Source: Tieghemostelium lacteum (lineage: Eukaryota > Evosea > Eumycetozoa > Dictyosteliales > Raperosteliaceae). From it: a DNA stretch of 64,000 nt. Positions within the stretch are counted from its first letter, which is position 1; every line of letters begins with the position of its first letter. The position numbers were made by a program, and so were the translations under genes. The DNA is taken from contig LODT01000023.1 in assembly GCA_001606155.1 (NCBI GenBank), positions 124,001-188,000 on the forward strand, given 5' to 3'. The notes beneath the pieces were generated by a model that saw nothing but the letters and a program-made list of their open reading frames with translations, did no database searches and had not been told where the DNA came from. This document shows positions 54,690 through 64,000 of this stretch, piece after piece.

Positions 54690-55724
54690 TTATAAAACAA
54701 ATTTCTTTCTATCCACATCCATATCATGTTTATGTATATGAATATATTCACCAGAAGAAGTATTAAAAGTACCATGTTGTAAAGAAAGTAATTTTAGAGT
54801 GAATCTTGGTCCCAATTCATGAAGATTTGCTTTGCTCAATGACTCAAATGCATAACGATGTTGTCTAAAAAATATAAAATCTCTTTGGTTGTGAAGTGTA
54901 ACTACTCTTCTACCATGAAATTCTGGTTGTTGTGGAAATAGTGATGCAAACATTCTACCTATAGTATGACCTAGACGTGTTGTGAAATTGTTGACAATCA
55001 ACTCTGGTGTATGACTAGTAATTTTACCTGACCCTGCAATTTCGTGTGGAAATTCTAAACTTGTCAATCTAAATGTTGCTGTAGGTCCATTAGGAAGATG
55101 TGATATAATCAATTCATCAACTTTTCCTTTGGTCTCATTGATCACTACCAAATCTGTATATTCTCTGTTATTGCAAAACTCAATAATCTCTTTTAGATTA
55201 TAAGTTCTACGATTGAAATAACCTGAATTTGGGAATATTTTACTAAACATTCTTGCTAAATTCTTTGCTTCATGTCCTGATTGTTGGTTTGTAGTTATAC
55301 AAGTTTTTGGTGGTTTTCCATTAAAATAACTTGCAAATTCATCATTATTAATCTCTTCATCAAACTAATTATAACATTTTAGTTAATACATTATAAAAGG
55401 CAAGTACAGGTGTATATATAAAATTGATTAACCTACTTCACCATCATCTTTATCAACAACAGTTTCATCTGCTCTTCTCATAGATTCTATAGTTCTTGGT
55501 ACTTGCTTAGGTGGTGCTTGATCACCTAAATTATCTCTTTCTTTTTTTCTTAATTTTCTAGATTGTTCTCTTGCAATCTTTTTAGCAGCCATAAGTTTAC
55601 CAACCAATTCCATTCTTTTGGATTTACATTTTATATCATTTGGTGATCTTCTTAATTTATATTCAGATGGTGAATAATCATCTGTATCTACATCTTTTTT
55701 CATTCTCAATAATCTAGCACTCAT
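54690..55724 (-). CDS. rpf1: ribosome production factor 1 (Brix domain)
   Basis: Minus-strand exons 55437..55724 and 54690..55364 (donor GTAGGT, acceptor ATTAG) encode 320 residues. RPF1 helps assemble the 60S subunit and process 27S/28S precursor rRNA in the nucleolus. The N-terminal part is basic with APPKQVPRTIESMRRADETV; the Brix domain starts near DEFASYFNGKPPK and contains ISHLPNGPTATFRL, NNFTTRLGHTIGRMFASLFP and HNQRDFIFFRQHRYAF, then GPRFTLKLLSLQHGTF. This order matches human RPF1 almost segment by segment. The splice joins DGE to FDEEINNDEFASYF, as in human DEEVAYDEATDEFASYF. Confidence 0.94.
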
Positions 55725-55860
55725 TTTGTTCTATTTACAATTTGGTTGGTTTGAGTGAGTGAAACTTTCGTCTAATTTAAAAAATGAAAAAAACGAGTAA
55801 AAAAATTTTTTTGATTAGTTTAATTTGTGTGCAAAAATATCTGTGTGGCATATTGATAAA
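55725..55860. promoter_or_regulatory. 136-base divergent promoter region
   Basis: Shared upstream region of RPF1 (minus) and the GNAT acetyltransferase (plus). A+T-rich; the frame upstream of the GNAT ATG at 55861 is open but has no ATG before it. Confidence 0.45.
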
Positions 55861-56379
55861 ATGGTGAATGATAAAATTGAATTGATTTCATGTAAATTTG
55901 GAGATAAAGATTTTGAATTGATTAGAAAGATCAGATATGATGTATTTGTAATTGAACAACAATGTCCAGAGGAAGAGGAATGGGATGAATATGATGAATC
56001 TAGTGTACATTTATTACTTAAGGTAAATGATCAACCTGTTGGTGCTTCAAGGTGGAGAAAGATTAGTTATCTCAAATATGGAGGTAAAATAGATACAGAT
56101 GCAGTTAAAATGGAAAGATTTGCAATTTATAAAGATTTTAGAGGTAAAGGTTATGGAAGTGAATTAGTTAAACAAGCTCTAAAAAGAGTTTTCCAAGATA
56201 CACAAGAACTCTCCATACCACTATTTCTAATTAATGCTCAACAATATGTAGAGAAATTCTATCAATCTTTAGGATTTGAAACTGATCAATCTATACCAAT
56301 TTTCTATGAAGCAAATATACCACATGTCCGTATGGAAATACCAACACTTAAAATAAAATCACTCTATTTCAAAGAATAG
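55861..56379 (+). CDS. GNAT-family N-acetyltransferase
   Basis: A single exon of 172 residues from the ATG at 55861 (MVNDKIELISCK). GNAT enzymes transfer acetyl from acetyl-CoA to amines. Residues ~22-40 (IRYDVFVIEQQCPEEEEWDE) match the ElaA/YjcF-like subgroup, in which RxxVFVxEQ is typical. Motif A, with the acetyl-CoA loop, is MERFAIYKDFRGKGYGSELV, with RGKGYG as the Q/RxxGxG/A signature. INAQQYVEKFYQSLGF is the family's usual motif B region. The acceptor substrate is unknown. Confidence 0.88.
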   Translation: MVNDKIELISCKFGDKDFELIRKIRYDVFVIEQQCPEEEEWDEYDESSVHLLLKVNDQPVGASRWRKISYLKYGGKIDTDAVKMERFAIYKDFRGKGYGSELVKQALKRVFQDTQELSIPLFLINAQQYVEKFYQSLGFETDQSIPIFYEANIPHVRMEIPTLKIKSLYFKE

Positions 56380-56488
56380 AATAAATATGTAATTAAATCA
56401 GATAAAGTAAAACACAGCTATTGTGGGGGTGTTTCTATTAAATTTTAGTTTATAAAAAAAAAAGAAATTACAACTTTTCTTTATTGGT

Positions 56489-57412
56489 TTAATCGAAAAG
56501 TGACATACCCATATCTTCATCAGATTCTTCTTTCTTTTCTTCAACTTTAGCTTCAACTTTTTTGGCGGTGGTGGCAGCAACTGGGGTGGCAGCGACAGTG
56601 GCAACTGGGGTGGCGGCAGCAGCAGCTTTGAATTTGGTGGCAGCATCAAAGGTGTATTCAGTTTCAAAGGTAACAGCCAAGAGATTCTTGAAGGCGTTGA
56701 CGATTGAGTGTGGGATAGAAGCAACGGTTGGGTAACCAATTTCCAAGGAAATAGCAGCAATATTGGCAATACCAGCTTTGAATTTCTCCAAAAGGTCTTC
56801 TTCAGTGATGGATGGTGAGTAGACGGCACCTTGATCATAGACCAATTTTGGTTCCAAACCATAAGTGAATGGTTTGATGTTCAATTTTTGCAAGAGGGTG
56901 GCTTCAGAGGCACCAACTTTTTGACCAGCTTTGATTAAATGGACATCATTGACGATATCGATTTGACCTCTGTTGATCTTGGTGGCAATTTTAAGTTCTT
57001 GCAAGAAAGAGGTTTGGGTTGGTTCGAGACCTGTACCACCAGCTGGAACGACAACATCGTTTGGTGCAAAGACACCAGCTTTAGCTGGAGCACCAACTCT
57101 TTGAGTTTTGATGACAGATTTGACTTCAGAGAGTGAATCTTTAGCAAAGATCAAACAGGTGTTGGCTTTCAATTGTGGGAGTAAAACTTCCAATTCTGGT
57201 TTGGTTTCCAAAAGATCTCTGACACATTTACGAATCATAGTCTTTTTACCCATAAGAATGACACCTTTACCTCTGATAGCCTTTCTGATCTTAGCCATTT
57301 GACTTGATCCGACAAAATCGGCATTGGCCAAAATTAACTTGTCATAAGTTTTGAAATATTTGGTGCATTTTTCCATGAAAACGACTTTTCTTTTACTTCC
57401 TTCCCCGGACAT
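56489..57412 (-). CDS. rplP0: 60S acidic ribosomal protein P0
   Basis: A single exon of 307 residues. P0 forms the stalk base of the large ribosomal subunit and binds P1/P2 dimers and elongation factors. The L10-like domain shows MAKIRKAIRGKGVILMGKKT followed by the insertion domain, and the end has the conserved P-protein tail SDEDMGMSLFD preceded by an Ala/Val-rich hinge (residues ~270-290). Codon use is strongly optimised (frequent GGT, ACC, AAC and TTC), as expected for a highly expressed gene, and its G+C content is above that of its neighbours. Several long frames on the other strand or in other frames over it are shadows. Confidence 0.97.
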   Translation of the reverse strand: MSGEGSKRKVVFMEKCTKYFKTYDKLILANADFVGSSQMAKIRKAIRGKGVILMGKKTMIRKCVRDLLETKPELEVLLPQLKANTCLIFAKDSLSEVKSVIKTQRVGAPAKAGVFAPNDVVVPAGGTGLEPTQTSFLQELKIATKINRGQIDIVNDVHLIKAGQKVGASEATLLQKLNIKPFTYGLEPKLVYDQGAVYSPSITEEDLLEKFKAGIANIAAISLEIGYPTVASIPHSIVNAFKNLLAVTFETEYTFDAATKFKAAAAATPVATVAATPVAATTAKKVEAKVEEKKEESDEDMGMSLFD

Positions 57413-57915
57413 CTTGTTTTTTTATTTCTAGTGTAAGAGGATTACTCTAAGAGTTTAAACTGAAGCTACTAAAAAAATTTAACGAAAAAAAAAAAATGAT
57501 CGCAAAATAAATTTTTACATATCCCTTCCAAAAAATTTTATGTAATTCACTTTGAATTTTTACAAAATAATTACATTCAAATTCTCAATTTTTTCATAAT
57601 TTATAAATTAGGTACAAATTAATTATATTTCAATTTATATATTTAAAGTATGAATTAAAATATTATATATATTTGTATTTTAAATAAAATATTATATTTC
57701 TAAAATATTAATATATTTTAATTTATTTAATTTAATTTTTTAAAATAACTAATAATAATATTAATAATTTTTAAAATAATCAATCAAAATTAAATAAATA
57801 AATTTAATTAATTTTGGTAATTAAAATAAATCTTAATTTGAATATTTTTTTTTTTTTTTTTTCTTCTGAAATTTCCAAAACTTACACGTACAATAACAAC
57901 TATTTTTATATAAAA
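57413..57915. other. divergent spacer, extremely A+T-rich
   Basis: About 500 bases between ribosomal P0 (minus) and ACMSD (plus), almost free of G and C from ~57620 to ~57830, with TATATA and TTAAATTT words and a 21-base T run (57846-57862 area) close to the ACMSD start. It carries both promoters; no coding exon. Confidence 0.6.
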
Positions 57916-58941
57916 ATGGAAGAAAATAAGACATTAAAAATTGATTTACATACACATATATTACCAAAAAATTGGCCAGATTTAAAAGAGAAATATGGAT
58001 ATGGTGGATGGGTATCATTAGATCACCATTGCCCTTGTAAGGCAAAAATGATTATTGATGGTAAATTTTTTAGAGAAATTGATAGTAATTGTTGGGATCC
58101 TGAAGTTAGAATCGCAGAATCAAACAAAGAAAATGTAGATATACAGGTTCTCTCAACAGTACCTGTAATGTTTAGTTATTGGGCTAAACCAGAAGATGCA
58201 TTAGATCTTTCAAAGTATCTTAATGATCATATTGCACATGTGGTATCTGAGAATCCAAAGAGATTTATAGGATTAGGTACACTACCTCTACAAGATCCTC
58301 AAGCTTCTATATTGGAGTTGAGAAGATGTGTAACTGAACTCGGATTAGCAGGTGTACAAATAGGCTCAAATGTCAATGGAAAGAATCTAGATGACGAATC
58401 ACTGTTCCCAGTTTTTCAAGAAGCTGAGAAATTAGGTGCAGCTGTATTTGTTCATCCATGGGAGATGGTGGGTAAAGACAGAATGCCTAGATACTGGTTA
58501 CCTTGGTTAGTAGGTATGCCAGCAGAGACATGTCTGGCAATCTGTTCAATGATATTTGGTGGTATATTTGAACGTCTTCCTAAATTAAAAGTATGTTTTG
58601 CACATGGTGGAGGTTCATTCCCTTTTACCATCGGTCGTATAGAACACGGTCTAGAAGCAAGACCTGATTTATTCCCACCAAATGCTGTGAACCCTCGTGA
58701 TTATATAGGTAAATTTTGGGTTGATTCGCTGGTGCATGACCCAGAGGCACTCAAGTTCCTTGTAAAACTTATGGGTGATGATAAGGTAGTTCTTGGAACT
58801 GATTATCCTTTCCCATTAGGTGAATTACAACCAGGTCAATTAATACAATCAATTAAAGAGTTTTCAGATGATACAAAATCAAAATTACTGCATTCTAATG
58901 CATTAGAGTTTTTAGGTTTACAAAAAGATAAATTCTTGTAA
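57916..58941 (+). CDS. acmsd: 2-amino-3-carboxymuconate-6-semialdehyde decarboxylase
   Basis: A single exon of 341 residues from the ATG at 57916. ACMSD decarboxylates the ring-opened product of 3-hydroxyanthranilate, drawing tryptophan breakdown away from NAD synthesis. The amidohydrolase fold shows the zinc ligands His12 and His14 in IDLHTHILP, then FVHPWEMVG, the conserved Arg in MPRYWLPWLVGMP, VCFAHGGGSFPFTIGRIEHG and the metal Asp in VVLGTDYPFPLGE. GGWVSLDHH near residue 36 is also typical of ACMSD. Length is the same as the animal enzyme (~336). No targeting signal, so cytosolic. Confidence 0.96.
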   Translation: MEENKTLKIDLHTHILPKNWPDLKEKYGYGGWVSLDHHCPCKAKMIIDGKFFREIDSNCWDPEVRIAESNKENVDIQVLSTVPVMFSYWAKPEDALDLSKYLNDHIAHVVSENPKRFIGLGTLPLQDPQASILELRRCVTELGLAGVQIGSNVNGKNLDDESLFPVFQEAEKLGAAVFVHPWEMVGKDRMPRYWLPWLVGMPAETCLAICSMIFGGIFERLPKLKVCFAHGGGSFPFTIGRIEHGLEARPDLFPPNAVNPRDYIGKFWVDSLVHDPEALKFLVKLMGDDKVVLGTDYPFPLGELQPGQLIQSIKEFSDDTKSKLLHSNALEFLGLQKDKFL

Positions 58942-59018
58942 TAAAACAAATACCCCACCCTATATATATTTTCTCAAAATTCATTTTTGAGTGTAAAACA
59001 AAATAATTCAGACAACTA

Positions 59019-61148
59019 TTATTTATTATCATTAATTAATGTACAAGTTGAAGAGTCACAGAATTTCTCTTGCATTGGTTCTGTTGGTTTAGATTTTACA
59101 TTTTTTTCAAAATCAATCTTGTTAGTGTTGATTTTTGAGATTAATTGTTGATACTGTTCCTTGGTGATTTCTTCATAGGGCATCTGTTTGTAAATGGTCA
59201 TTAGGTTGGATGATCTAGGTAGAAAACTTATACCTTTGAGTTGGTATTGAAAATAGTTGAGAGCATATTTGAGTTGTGGACCTTCTGTTACAGGATCAAA
59301 ACTGACAGTACAACTAACCTGGTTGTCAGCCCAGTACCTTTGCAGGAATGCTGCTAGAGACATTTGTTCCCACATAGAGATATCCTGTGCTTTTCTCACA
59401 CCTTTTCCAGAGTGAATTGGTATCTCCACAATAACATTTCCAGCATTATCCAAATCCTGTTCAATGTGATATCCAGCCTCTTGAATCGACTGTAACAGTG
59501 ATGAAGTCTTATTCAACCTAATTCTTCGAATATAGTATTCAGAAATTGGGTAATGTAGACCAGGTGTTGCACCAGCCAACAACGAAACAGTTCCACTTGG
59601 TTTAATTGAAGTTGTCTTTATAGATCTAGGTATAGCCAACCATTCTGAATACTCTTTATCACACTGTTGTATAAACTTGTAACCTTCCAAACACCACTTT
59701 CTTAAATCATCCAATGACTTGTCTGTCAAAAACTGTGCAATTCCTGACATTGAACACCCAATTCTACGGTTTCTCAACAATACTCTATTAGTCTCTGGCC
59801 ATTGAGTTTGACCCAGTGTCACTGTTTTTGCATATAAATATGCACATTTCAATGTTTCTAAATAATCGTCAAGACTACTGTGGTTATTGGGAAATGTTTC
59901 AACTAGACAACACAACTCATAGGATTCCAATGTCTGTTCTAAACAAGGGTTTCCACCACTTGCTCTCTTATCCTTATTATCTTTTTCTGAACTCTCCATT
60001 CTCGAGTAGGATTTCATATTTTCTAGCCATGCAAAACCAGGTTCACCATTTTCAATAATTCTCTGACATATCTGGTCATAATCCATTCCTAAATCTGCAA
60101 AAACACTATTGTTACTTGTCCATCCAAATGCTTCTCGATGTGGGTTAACCTTGTAATTCTTCAAATTTATATATTCCTCAGAATAAGGTGATCCAAAGGC
60201 AATTTCAGCACTTTGTCTACTGGATCCCGATAACACACATTTACCAATATTGTTCATTAAATCCACTATGTTACTAATGGAAATTTGTTTACCAATTTCT
60301 TTGTCTAACATTTGTCTAATCAAAACATGAAGTTCTTTTAGAGGTTCTGGGCCTGAGCTATATCCACCAAAACCTTTAATAGACTCACCCTTAGCTCTTA
60401 ACAAGCTATAATCAAACTCCACCAAAGGTTTCTTTAGAAAATAACTATCTAAGAGCATACGAACACTCTTTACCCATCCTTCTCTACTATCATCAATTTG
60501 ATATCTAACAACATTTGCATTACTATTCGGACCTTTTATAGTAAATGTACCAGCACCTTTAGTATCAAACCCCACACCAACACCCAACATAGAAGCTTCC
60601 ATTAAAAACGTAAAAGGCTTACTAGGAAACCTTCGCATGTCTTCAGTACTCACAAAAGCACAGTTATTCAAAGCAGCATACAAAGATCTCTTTTCAGTAA
60701 TATCTGAACCCATTGCCCAGAGACCTCTGCCAGGTGGAAGAAACTTCATTTCAAATATACGTTTATACATATTTTGTGCAGATATCTGAGCCTTGTTAGC
60801 ATTCCAACCTAGACCATGTTGATCAATCCATGTTCTCTGCATATTAAATGTACCATTTACCACACGTTCCACTGTTTCATACCACTCTTCATTATTTCCA
60901 TCTGCTTTTATTCTAGAATAGGTTCTTCTATAAACAAGTTCACCTAGAACACCAAATCCAAATGGTGCCTTTTTCTCTTTATATTTATCTACAAATGATT
61001 TTACTAATCTAAAGTGATGTTGTTGTTGCTCATTATTTATTAGAGTACTACTAGGACTGTTACTAGTAGAGAAATAATAAATATTTTGGTGTCGATTAGG
61101 TAATTTTGATAATAAATTTATTGATTTCTTTCCTAGAATTGAAATCAT
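59019..61148 (-). CDS. adenosylcobalamin-dependent ribonucleoside-triphosphate reductase (class II)
   Basis: A single exon of 709 residues. Class II ribonucleotide reductase converts NTPs to dNTPs using coenzyme B12 to make the radical, as in Lactobacillus leichmannii and Euglena. Visible are FGFGVLGELVYRRTYSR, PPGRGLWAMGSD, NNCAFVSTED (substrate-reducing Cys), GGNPCLEQTLESYELCCLVE (active-site Cys and Glu), IKPSGTVSLLAGATPGLHYP, and the tail FCDSSTCTL whose CxxxxC pair re-reduces the active site. The first ~35 residues (MISILGKKSINLLSKL, then YYFSTSNS) look like a mitochondrial presequence: basic, no acidic residues, Ser-rich. The 3' end faces ACMSD with a 77-base spacer. Confidence 0.93.
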   Translation of the reverse strand: MISILGKKSINLLSKLPNRHQNIYYFSTSNSPSSTLINNEQQQHHFRLVKSFVDKYKEKKAPFGFGVLGELVYRRTYSRIKADGNNEEWYETVERVVNGTFNMQRTWIDQHGLGWNANKAQISAQNMYKRIFEMKFLPPGRGLWAMGSDITEKRSLYAALNNCAFVSTEDMRRFPSKPFTFLMEASMLGVGVGFDTKGAGTFTIKGPNSNANVVRYQIDDSREGWVKSVRMLLDSYFLKKPLVEFDYSLLRAKGESIKGFGGYSSGPEPLKELHVLIRQMLDKEIGKQISISNIVDLMNNIGKCVLSGSSRQSAEIAFGSPYSEEYINLKNYKVNPHREAFGWTSNNSVFADLGMDYDQICQRIIENGEPGFAWLENMKSYSRMESSEKDNKDKRASGGNPCLEQTLESYELCCLVETFPNNHSSLDDYLETLKCAYLYAKTVTLGQTQWPETNRVLLRNRRIGCSMSGIAQFLTDKSLDDLRKWCLEGYKFIQQCDKEYSEWLAIPRSIKTTSIKPSGTVSLLAGATPGLHYPISEYYIRRIRLNKTSSLLQSIQEAGYHIEQDLDNAGNVIVEIPIHSGKGVRKAQDISMWEQMSLAAFLQRYWADNQVSCTVSFDPVTEGPQLKYALNYFQYQLKGISFLPRSSNLMTIYKQMPYEEITKEQYQQLISKINTNKIDFEKNVKSKPTEPMQEKFCDSSTCTLINDNK

Positions 61149-61880
61149 TTTTTAACTCATGAAATAAAATTTTAATATTAATAATAGAAATTAAGTTCCC
61201 AAAATTTTAAATTAATTGAAAAGAGTAAGAATTACGACATTTAGAGCAGGAGTTTGATGACTACTAAATTCAATACATCTAAAATTTTTACCGTTATAAT
61301 CCTATAGAGAGAAACATGTTAGGGTTTTGGAGTATCTCAAACAGTAAGCCATTTAATTTCATCAATAATATCAAGGAGAGAAATTTGTGGATACTAAATT
61401 ATATCCGAAGCATATATTACAACTTACCCAGTAGAACTTAAGTGGTATAGAGAGAATATGGCCATTGTGAACGTCACAACAAAACCATTGGTACTAGGGT
61501 GTTGGCTCATAATTTATAAATATTTATTTTATGCTACTGGAGTTAAATGACATTGTATCCATTCATAAAATTCCACAATACCTTGATTATTTAACTTCTG
61601 TTTGGAGAGTCTGGGGTTTCTTTCAAAGTGTTCTAGAAGTCATATTTTAATAAAATTAAAATTGGAAAAACATGTCAATGCTAAAATTCTGAATGCAATT
61701 CAAGTACATATCATTTTTGTTAAAAGGGTAATATACACATATCACCTACACAATTTTTTAACACTCAACATTATTTAAAATAAATCTTGTAGTCTTTGAT
61801 TTGTCTTCGCACTTTTTTTTTAATTTTTAAATGTGGTCAAATTTGTATTTGTAACTTATATTTATTTCATATAATTTAAA
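61149..61880. other. spacer with no gene I can defend
   Basis: About 730 bases upstream of the reductase. Small frames occur on both strands near 61310-61560 (for example MSQHPSTNGFVVTF on minus and MAIVNVTTKPLVLG on plus over the same DNA), but overlap of the two and very short candidate introns make each doubtful. Confidence 0.4.
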
Positions 61881-62486
61881 ATGAACAATGGCATTGTAAT
61901 CGATGGGTATCCAAACCCAATAATTTCAGAAGAAAATCTTAATAGAATAAACAATATAGAGTTGGAATGTACCAACAGAGATGGTTTGTTTGTTACTTTA
62001 TCCAAACATAACAAATACTTTCAAGAATAAAAAGGGTAAAAATATATAATGATAGTAAGTTTAACTGTCAGTTACATTTAACAAACCATTTATTCCTATA
62101 TTCTATAATTAAGTTGCCAGTCAAACTTTCATTGATAATAATCAACCAGTTTGGGCTACCAATTTACTCAACAAATCCAGCACCTTACTAAACAAATCTA
62201 TGAAAATAATGAACATTTTACTCAACAAATCGAGCACCTTACTGAACAAATCAATGAAAATAATGAACATTTTACTCAGTAAGGTGCTCGATTTGATGAC
62301 AAGTCGAACAAAATAATCAAAAAATTGACAGAATTTCATTACTATCAATAACTACAACTGTTGTTAAAGGAGACAGCAGGTTGTGGTGATTTCCCAGGCT
62401 TGAGACAAGCACCACTTATAAATCCAGTCCCAGAAATTGCTAGTTTTCCACAAGATATAGAGATTAATTCATTTGAATTTGAGTAA
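61881..62486 (+). pseudogene. decayed gene with coiled-coil repeats
   Basis: An ATG at 61881 opens 49 codons (MNNGIVIDGYPNPIISEENL ... NKYFQE) to a TAA. After a gap without a convincing splice, another frame encodes FTQQIQHLTKQIYENNEH twice over (54-base units at 62163) and stops, and a third piece reads LLLKETAGCGDFPGLRQ, then PVPEIASFPQDIEI, ending with a TAA at 62484-62486. The pieces are in the right order for one protein with a coiled-coil middle, but at least two frame breaks separate them. I do not recognise the family. A real gene with unusual introns is less likely. Confidence 0.45.
62163..62279 (+). repeat. 54-bp tandem repeat, 2.2 copies
   Basis: The unit starting TTTACTCAACAAATC begins at 62163 and 62217 and partially at 62271. 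Each full unit encodes 18 residues of the pattern FTQQIxHLTxQIxENNEH, a heptad-like coiled-coil repeat. After the third start the sequence turns into AAGGTGCTCGATTTG, which is the inverse of the CGAGCACCTT in unit 2, so a small inverted segment is present at 62240-62295. Confidence 0.75.
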
Positions 62487-62937
62487 ATATCCAAAATTCA
62501 AATAAATTATTTTAATTCAATTATTAAATTTGTGTATATATTTAATATATTTATTATTTTTTTTTTTGAGGATTTTTGTAATATTTATAAATGTACAATT
62601 GAATATGTATGTTATAGTATCCCTTCTGATAATTCTTGTGTAAACTCAGTCTGCAATCCAAAAATTTTGTCAACAACCCTACTTTGATATGCTGATCCAC
62701 TCAAACTCCCATTATAAATATCACATCCTTAAATCTTAAATTTTGATAATCCTGTTACGAATACAAATCAGTAATAAATCAACAAAAAAATCATGTTTTT
62801 CAATTGATGGAAATCTAGTGTATTAAGGAAAAATGACACTTGTTCAACTAACTAAACAAAATGAAAAAGAAAATTATTTTTTTTTTTTAAAAAAAAGAGA
62901 TATTTTATCCTTGTGATGAGCTAATAAGAGGGTTGAA
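62487..62937. other. spacer before VPS18
   Basis: About 450 bases, containing the minus-strand gene fragment listed separately and T/A runs near 62875-62898. It should carry the VPS18 promoter. Confidence 0.45.
62612..62728 (-). pseudogene. 3' gene fragment on the minus strand
   Basis: A minus-strand frame of 38 codons ends with a TAA at 62612-62614 and reads GCDIYNGSLSGSAYQSRVV followed by DKIFGLQTEFTQELSE. Its composition is protein-like. Directly upstream, in a shifted frame, comes QDYQNLRFK, and beyond that no open frame continues. It is probably the 3' end of a decayed gene; I do not recognise the parent. Confidence 0.4.
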
Positions 62938-64000
62938 ATGGCAACAATTAATTTGAATTTCGACTCTATTAAAGAAATTGATCTTGTAAATATATATATA
63001 TATGAGTAAATATTAATGATATTATGGAATGGATATTAACACTTGATGGGGTGATAATGAATAGGGAGATGACTTTGATAGTCCACCAATTCAATTTAGA
63101 CAAAATACAGTAGAAAGAGGTTACCAAGAACCTAAACCTAGAATTAATATATTAGAGACCATAAGCGATGAGGGAATATTTGAAATGGAGAGACTAGAGT
63201 ACAAACCCTCTGGTCTCTTATCAATGGTCATCAGTAATGGACAGATTGTAATGGCTACACAACAGTCTTCTATCATTCGTTTAGATGTTAATTTCCCACA
63301 GGAACTAAAATCAATAGAGGGTTTCACAAATAAGAATGAGAAGATTCATAAGATATTTTTGGATCCCACAGGTATGCATTTAATCATATCGATGGATAAT
63401 CGTGATGTGTATTACTATCACCCATCATTCCAAAAACCAAAGTTACAAAAATCTTGGAAAATCAATCTCATTGAATCTGTAGCCTGGGACCCTAAAGAAG
63501 ATAACCCAGTGATGCAAACTGTCATTATTGGTACTAATAATGGTATGGTTTATGAAGCTCAGGTAGTTGGGCAAGAAAAAGGACTTTTAGCATTCCCAAG
63601 TAAAGAACCAATTTTAAAAACAGTATGTATATTCACCACCCCCTAACCACACTCAGTATTTTCAAATAATATTGAATTTAATCTAACTTTTCTATATTGT
63701 AACTAATTAGTTATATCAATTTGATGAACCAGAACCTATATATGGATTAAGTTTAAAAAAGATTGTGAATAAGTACTTTTTATTAGTTAGTACACCAACT
63801 AGATTGTACTATTTGATTGGTGGACCTACATTTGAGAATCTATTCAGAAGAGATCATGTTATATTTGATATGATACCAGATGATTCACCAAATAGGGATT
63901 TGTATGGTGAATTAAAGTTCCACGGTACAACTTATGCCTGGTTGATATCATCAGGTATTAATCATGGTGAGTTGGTGTATGGGTCACAGGGTAACGGTGA
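62938..64000 (+). CDS. vps18: vacuolar protein sorting 18 (HOPS/CORVET core), 5' part
   Basis: Exons 62938..62985, 63065..63622 and 63711 to the window end are in phase 0 and give ~298 residues of an incomplete gene. VPS18 is a core subunit of the CORVET and HOPS tethers that drive endosome and vacuole/lysosome fusion. The visible part belongs to the N-terminal beta propeller: GLLSMVISNGQIVMATQQSS, DPTGMHLIISMDNRDVYY, IGTNNGMVYEAQ and LLVSTPTRLYYLIGG all match Vps18/Pep3. The splice after LKT joins to LYQFDEPEPIYGLS as in homologues. The alpha-solenoid and RING end lie outside the window. Confidence 0.88.

Noticed and set aside
56398-56862. 154-codon minus-strand frame overlapping ribosomal P0
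   Set aside because: Leu/Pro-rich shadow frame of the P0 coding sequence.
48157-58941. Idea that the compact gene block is an operon-like system
   Set aside because: Genes alternate strands, have their own introns, and belong to unrelated pathways; short spacing is normal for dictyostelids.
61310-61560. Possible 60-residue minus-strand two-exon membrane peptide
   Set aside because: Needs a 34-base intron, below the normal dictyostelid size, and an overlapping plus-strand frame is equally good.

Overview
The window is nuclear DNA of a dictyostelid social amoeba (Amoebozoa). The evidence is extreme A+T content in spacers, short A+T-rich introns with GTAAGT/GTATGT donors and AG acceptors, long poly-Asn, poly-Gln and poly-Ser tracts inside otherwise ordinary proteins, very short spacers between genes, and gene content (Fused/Tsunami kinase, class I HMG-CoA reductase, B12-dependent ribonucleotide reductase). 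The exact species is not determined. Several genes had to be assembled across introns; those exon coordinates are my reading of splice sites and have not been tested against transcripts.

Layout. 0-5.5 kb: 3' end of an AIFM2/FSP1-like oxidoreductase, then two divergent ARF-family GTPases enclosing about 3.4 kb of repeat-rich DNA (a foldback element, a transposon-like inverted-repeat element with a third copy nearby, and a duplicated ~450-bp unit with a decaying coding sequence). 6-10.3 kb: a four-span membrane protein and RINT1, both on the minus strand. 10.3-12.6 kb: gene-free spacer. 12.6-24.5 kb: HMG-CoA reductase, an RCC1-repeat protein with an hSac2 domain, an F-box/LRR protein, CPSF73 and a dCTP deaminase. 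25.6-31 kb: a secreted GMC oxidoreductase, two tandem arylamine N-acetyltransferases with a gene fragment between them, and two tiny spliced genes coding for 44 and 46 residues. 31-48 kb: Fused kinase, a secreted aspartic protease, a receiver-domain protein with a single-base frame break, DGAT2, RMC1 and a tandem pair of two-span membrane proteins with Asp/Gly-rich linkers. 48-61 kb: a compact block with a TBC Rab-GAP, a protein with a repeated Trp motif, a twin-CX9C protein, a PhnD-like protein, a DUF1294 membrane protein, RPF1, a GNAT acetyltransferase, ribosomal P0, ACMSD and class II ribonucleotide reductase. 61-64 kb: decayed gene remnants and the 5' half of VPS18.

Themes. RINT1, RMC1, TBC, VPS18 and the ARFs all act in membrane trafficking. 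dCTP deaminase and class II ribonucleotide reductase are both bacterial-type deoxynucleotide enzymes. I see no sign that either set forms an operon-like unit. No tRNA, rRNA, CRISPR array, retroelement or virus-like element was recognised. The most unusual items are the two micro-genes at 30.3-30.9 kb, the ARF pair lacking the catalytic glutamine, and the inverted-repeat cluster between those ARF genes.
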